A stretch of 64,000 bases of DNA, from the NCBI RefSeq assembly GCF_038396675.1, contig NC_088928.1:11802501-11866500 (forward strand), read 5' to 3'. Both the position numbers and the translations under genes were made by a program. The notes under the pieces were generated by a model that made no database searches, was not told where the DNA came from, and saw nothing but the letters and a program-made list of their open reading frames with translations. Below are positions 60,150-64,000 of this stretch, in pieces; the stretch's first letter is position 1; each line of letters begins with the position of its first letter. Source of the DNA: Hydra vulgaris. Lineage: Eukaryota; Cnidaria; Hydrozoa; Anthoathecata; Hydridae.

Positions 60150-62595
60150 ATATGAACTTAATAACAACAATATGAACTTTATAACATCCTCTCACAGAAA
60201 TAATATCTTTGATTCCTTTATAGATTCAAAATCGTGTTCTTCCTATACTTTGCTACCTTTAAATGAAAATGATTGTAAAAATAAAAAATAAAAGTTTTTA
60301 TCTGCTAAAATTTCAAAACTAGAGTCTAATACAAATAAGTTGTGAAGTGAATTCTCTAGTGAATATGATATTGCATGCTTTCGTTCAAAGGCATCTACTT
60401 TAAATGATTTGCAATTAAAAAACTTGATTAGAAATGTTTTTGTGCTTGATGAGTGTTATTGTTTTCCAAAAACAAATAGACGATCTTTCCAACTTATCTG
60501 GTTAAAGCAATTTTCTTGGCTTAGCTATTCACCATCTGAAGATGGAGCATATTGTTTGAGTTGTGTTTTGTTTGGGATTAAATACTTTTCAAAATCTAGT
60601 AGATGTAAAAACTTGTTTTCTCAGCCTGTAAAGCACTGGCCAAATGCTGTGAATGCTTTTAAAAGACATTATCATGGGAAAAAAGAAAAAATTAATGAAC
60701 ATCACTTAACTGTACAAAGTCTTCATTATAACACCTGGACCATATTTTCACCAGTTTCAAATACAATGAATGGAAGTATTCAATATTTTGATATTTTGAT
60801 TAATAAAGAATATGAAAAGGAGGTTGCTTTAAATCGGGACAAATTGCGTTCAATTGTTGGCTCAATCATTTTCTTAGGTCGTCTCAATATAGCTTTTAGA
60901 GGTCATCGTGGCAATTCCTAACATCATCCTACTGTTGGAAAATACTCTTTAGTAAATGGAATAGGAAGTTTTGTTGAACTTTTAAACTACAGGATTAAAG
61001 GTGGGGATAAAGCTCTTGAGCATCATTATAACGCTGTGCAAAGAATGCATCTTATATTTCTAATTCATCATAAAATGAATTAATAAATTGTTGTGGTAAA
61101 TATATCCGGAATATTTTAATTTCCGATATAAAGGAAAATCAATTTTTTTTGATAATTGCTGATAAAGCATCTGATTGCTCCAATCAGGAGCAAATGTCTT
61201 TAATTATTAGATTTTTAGATAGTTCTTTTGATTTTGGAAAGAATTTATGGGTTTTTTGCATTGCGAATATGGTTTATCAGGAGAAGCTCTTTGCAAAACT
61301 ATTTTATCATGTCTTAAAAATTATTCTTTTGACATTTCCAATTGTCAAGGTCAGGGGTATGATAGTGCAGGATCTTGCAAAGAGAATTAAAGATCACAAT
61401 GACAAAGCAGTTTATACTCACTGTTTTAGTCATCGTCTTAATCTTAGTGTAGCAAATTCGTGCAAACTGCAAGAAGTCAGAAAAATGATAAAGCAAGTAA
61501 AACAATTGTCTTATCTTTTTAATTTTTCTGAGTTAAGATAAAATTTATTAGAAGCAGCTATCACCTAACAATGTCCTTCTGCAACAAAGAAAAAATTAAT
61601 TGATGTTTGTCACACAAGATGGGTTGAATGCATAACTAGGTTGGATGATTTTGAAAGTTTGTTTGTACCTATTGTTTTTTATCTTGAAGAAATGAGCATG
61701 AACTTAGAAAAAAGTGCAATAAAGAAACTTCCTCACAAGCTTCTTGTTTTTTAAAACTCATTACAACTTTTGATTTTATTGCATCTTTAGTGATTACTCA
61801 AACAATTCTTGACTACACTATTCTTTTTACACAAATGTTGCAAGGTAAAACTTAAGTAAGTGCTATTTCAGCTTTAAAAAGTTGTATGTTTACACAAATT
61901 GATTACACTAATTGAAATCTAATTGATGATTATCACATAAAGTGGTATGATACAATTCTTTGTCTTGCTTCTAAAGTTGATGTTGCAGAAGTTAAATCAA
62001 GAATATCAACTTGTCAAATATATAGAAATAATGTTCCTTCTGTTCAACTTCAGATTATTTCAAGAAATCGTTCACCATACCACTTATCGATCACCTTCTA
62101 TTCGAAGGTAATAAAAGATTTAGTGATAATGCTTTGGTTGCTTATGATGGTTTGGTTATTATTCCAGATAAAATGTCTTATGTTTCTAAGAAGATTGACT
62201 GGAAAATTAAGTTTCAATTTTTTGTAAATTTTTATTCAACAGATTTGCCATGTGCAATTTCTTTAAGCGCAGAACTTGATTTGTGGGAAAGCTATTGGGT
62301 TCAAGAAAAAATTTGCTTTCCAGATAATATTTTAAGTAATTTAAAAACTTTTTCTAACAATCAATTTGCAAATTTAAGAGTTTGTCTTCGCATTCTAGGA
62401 ACATTGCCTGTAACCTCTTCTGCGTGTGAAAGATCGTTTTTAGCTATGAGACGATTAAAAAACTACACACAAAGTACTATGTCATCTGAGAGAATGAACA
62501 GTCTTGCTTTATTGCATATTCACCAAGAGATAAAACCTAATGTTGAAAAAGTTATAGACTTATTTGCACTTAAAAATCGTAGATTTTACAGATAA
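60150..62595 (+). pseudogene. hAT transposase (TTF zinc finger, DUF4371, dimerisation domain), decayed
   Basis: Plus-strand order across several frames: EYDIACFRSKASTLNDLQLK (60360-60418) and a TTF-type part WLKQFSWLSYSPSEDGAYCL with CVLFG (60500-60575); VALNRDKLRSIVGSIIFLGR, LNIAFRGHRGN and a stop at 60919-60921; ADKASDCSNQEQMSLIIRFL (first Asp region, 61150) and THCFSHRLNLSVANSC (61415); TRWVECITRLDDF (61617). The C-terminus at 62134-62595 carries LGTLPVTSSACERSFLAMRR and STMSSERMNSLALLHIHQ, the hAT dimerisation motif. At least four stops or shifts make it nonfunctional, though the last 153 codons are clean. Terminal inverted repeats were not found. Confidence 0.8.
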
Positions 62596-63400
62596 AAACT
62601 GTAAACCATTTTTTTTTTTTTTTTATTATTCATTTTCTTTAACAAGTTTTTTTTATTTGTTAATTTGTAAGTTAACTTTTAATATTTTATGTTTAATGCT
62701 TTTTAAGTTGTTTTAAATTTTTAATTAAAATTACTCTATATATAATTAGTTTACGTAATACTTAGTGTCTGGGCCATATTAGTAACAAAATCCTTTTTTT
62801 TTGAAATACAATAGTTACTTTTTTTCTGAACAAAGTGTGTTGTTAAAATTCCAAAGGTCAGTCCTTCCTCAATTTTAAACAAGCAATAAACAGGGTTGAT
62901 TATATAATAAATATAAGATTAAGAATAATAATAAATATTACAAGTAGTTGTTCTTCCAACATATCAGTTCAATTGAATTAATTTGATTGAAAAAAAAAGT
63001 GAAATGTTAGTATTACTTTTTTTAAATATTTTTTTAATTTAAAATGAATTTTTTCTTATTTTAGATTTTATAAAACACATGATGTAAAACAAATTAAAAT
63101 TATGAAAGTAAAATCATTTTAATTAGATTTTTTAATATAAAATAATATTTTAATATTTAAATATACTATTTTTTTTCTCTTTAGTAACCTTAACACCTTC
63201 AATGGGTAAATAGGATTTTGTCAGTTTTTATATTTAAAAAATATATATGATTTTACTTTTTGATGTGCTGTATTTTTTATATTTTTATTAAGAGCATTAT
63301 GTTTTATACAAATTTAAATATTTATTTTATTAAATATCTTTTTTCTATTTTTTTAGTTCTACTTTTTTAAACGTTCTACTCAGCGTCATTATTTTAGTTT
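62596..63400. other. AT-rich non-coding stretch
   Basis: Long T runs and simple AT sequence after the hAT stop. No feature recognised. Confidence 0.4.
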
Positions 63401-63404
63401 ACCT

Positions 63405-63510
63405 TGCATAACTGTTAAAATATGGTTTTAATTTTGTAAACTTTCATGACTTGAAGTTTACTTTATTGATCATTAGCCAGCAGTTTAGGAAAAAAAATAA
63501 CTTCAATACA
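63405..63510 (+). repeat. Fragment related to the Helitron-like repeat family
   Basis: ggttttaattttgtaaactt, then gaagtttactttattgatca and ttagccagcagttta match the minus strand of about 16150-16060 (ggttttaattttgtaaattt, ttagtcaacagttaga). Confidence 0.5.
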
Positions 63511-64000
63511 GTTAAGGTAAGTGACAACTGTTCACCGGCCGCATCGCAAGTTTGTTTACATTGTTTACCGATGTTTACGATTAATATTCGTGTTAATTAA
63601 TTGAGTTTTAGTAACTTTAATTAGGGAGATCTTGTAAATGATAAAAAAAATCATTTTTAGGTATCAGCAAACACCCTGAGATTTAGTCAATATTTTTGTT
63701 ATTAAGCATTTAAAAAGATTTGACTTTTTAGTAACGTAAATGAAGTTACTAGTGCTTCAGTATTTTTGTTACAAAATTTTTTAAACTTATTAAAACTAAT
63801 GGCAGATCTGTATTTCAAGCTCTTAATAGTAAGTCTGTAAAGTCTAAAGTCTTTAACGAAACAAATAATAAAACCCCGCCCCTTAGAGTTAGGCTCAGGG
63901 TTTAGTCTGGGTATGGCTTTCAATTAAAAAAAAAATTCTTTGTTGGGTTCAGGATTGTGAAGTTGTAAATAAAAGTTTTTTTTTGGTTTCAAATTTTTTT
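63511..64000. other. Non-coding stretch at the right edge
   Basis: Contains a short GC-richer piece (ccccgccccttagagttagg) at about 63873-63893. The minus-strand frame at 63702-63923 has no recognised features. Confidence 0.3.

Noticed and set aside
63702..63923. 73-residue minus-strand frame at the right edge
   Set aside because: No recognisable motif, repeat or context; indistinguishable from chance.

Overview
This is an AT-rich eukaryotic window made almost entirely of transposable elements (TEs) at different stages of decay, with one recognisable host-type gene exon. The low GC content, the long (TA)n arrays and the mixture of CR1/L2-like LINEs, hAT, Tc1/mariner, CACTA-like, BEL/Pao and Penelope-like elements best fit a cnidarian genome, most likely Hydra. 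That assignment is inference from sequence style. Nothing here looks prokaryotic: there are no operons, Shine-Dalgarno sites or CRISPR arrays.

Layout. 0-1.7 kb: long intact reading frame for a CACTA/EnSpm (Tnp2-like) transposase, open at the left edge. 2.4-2.8 kb: CCAAT/CAATATTG-rich repeat. 3.2-6.9 kb: diverged repeat element with a Helitron-like protein remnant; embedded in it on the minus strand is a truncated Tc1-type DNA-binding domain behind what looks like a heat-shock promoter (perfect heat-shock element array, TATA box, initiator, small 5' intron). 7.6-13.6 kb: LINE fragments on both strands, a hAT-like MITE and a 29-copy 25-bp minisatellite. 14.5-19 kb: MITEs, a (GA)n array and a second, inverted copy of the 3.2-6.9 kb element. 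19.8-24.4 kb: LINE pieces, including one with ORF1 and reverse transcriptase (RT) but no endonuclease.

24.8-29.7 kb: candidate fold-back element with long inverted ends, containing a 2.6 kb hAT copy that still has its terminal inverted repeats. 29.9-31.2 kb: BEL/Pao remnant (LTR-like direct repeats around a broken gag). 32.1-33.6 kb: TA-flanked mariner-type MITE and a tRNA-derived SINE. 34.8-38.2 kb: an interspersed repeat, a LINE fragment and a 29-copy 22-bp tandem array. 42.05-43.04 kb: terminal coding exon of an alpha-1,3-fucosyltransferase (GT10), the one convincing host-type gene. 46.9-51.1 kb: hAT remnant, second copy of the 34.8 kb repeat, and a Tc1/mariner copy with a broken transposase. 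52-60 kb: RT motif fragment, Penelope-like remnant, CpG-rich patch, a long LINE copy cut off in its RT, and a 5'-truncated LINE with poly(A) tail. 60.1-62.6 kb: decayed hAT transposase.

No pathway or operon logic links these pieces; they are nested and adjacent insertions. The items most worth a second look are the heat-shock-type promoter inside a repeat element at 4.5-5.6 kb, the recurrent near-perfect snap-back hairpins, the fold-back element at 24.8-29.7 kb, and the intact CACTA-like frame at the left edge.
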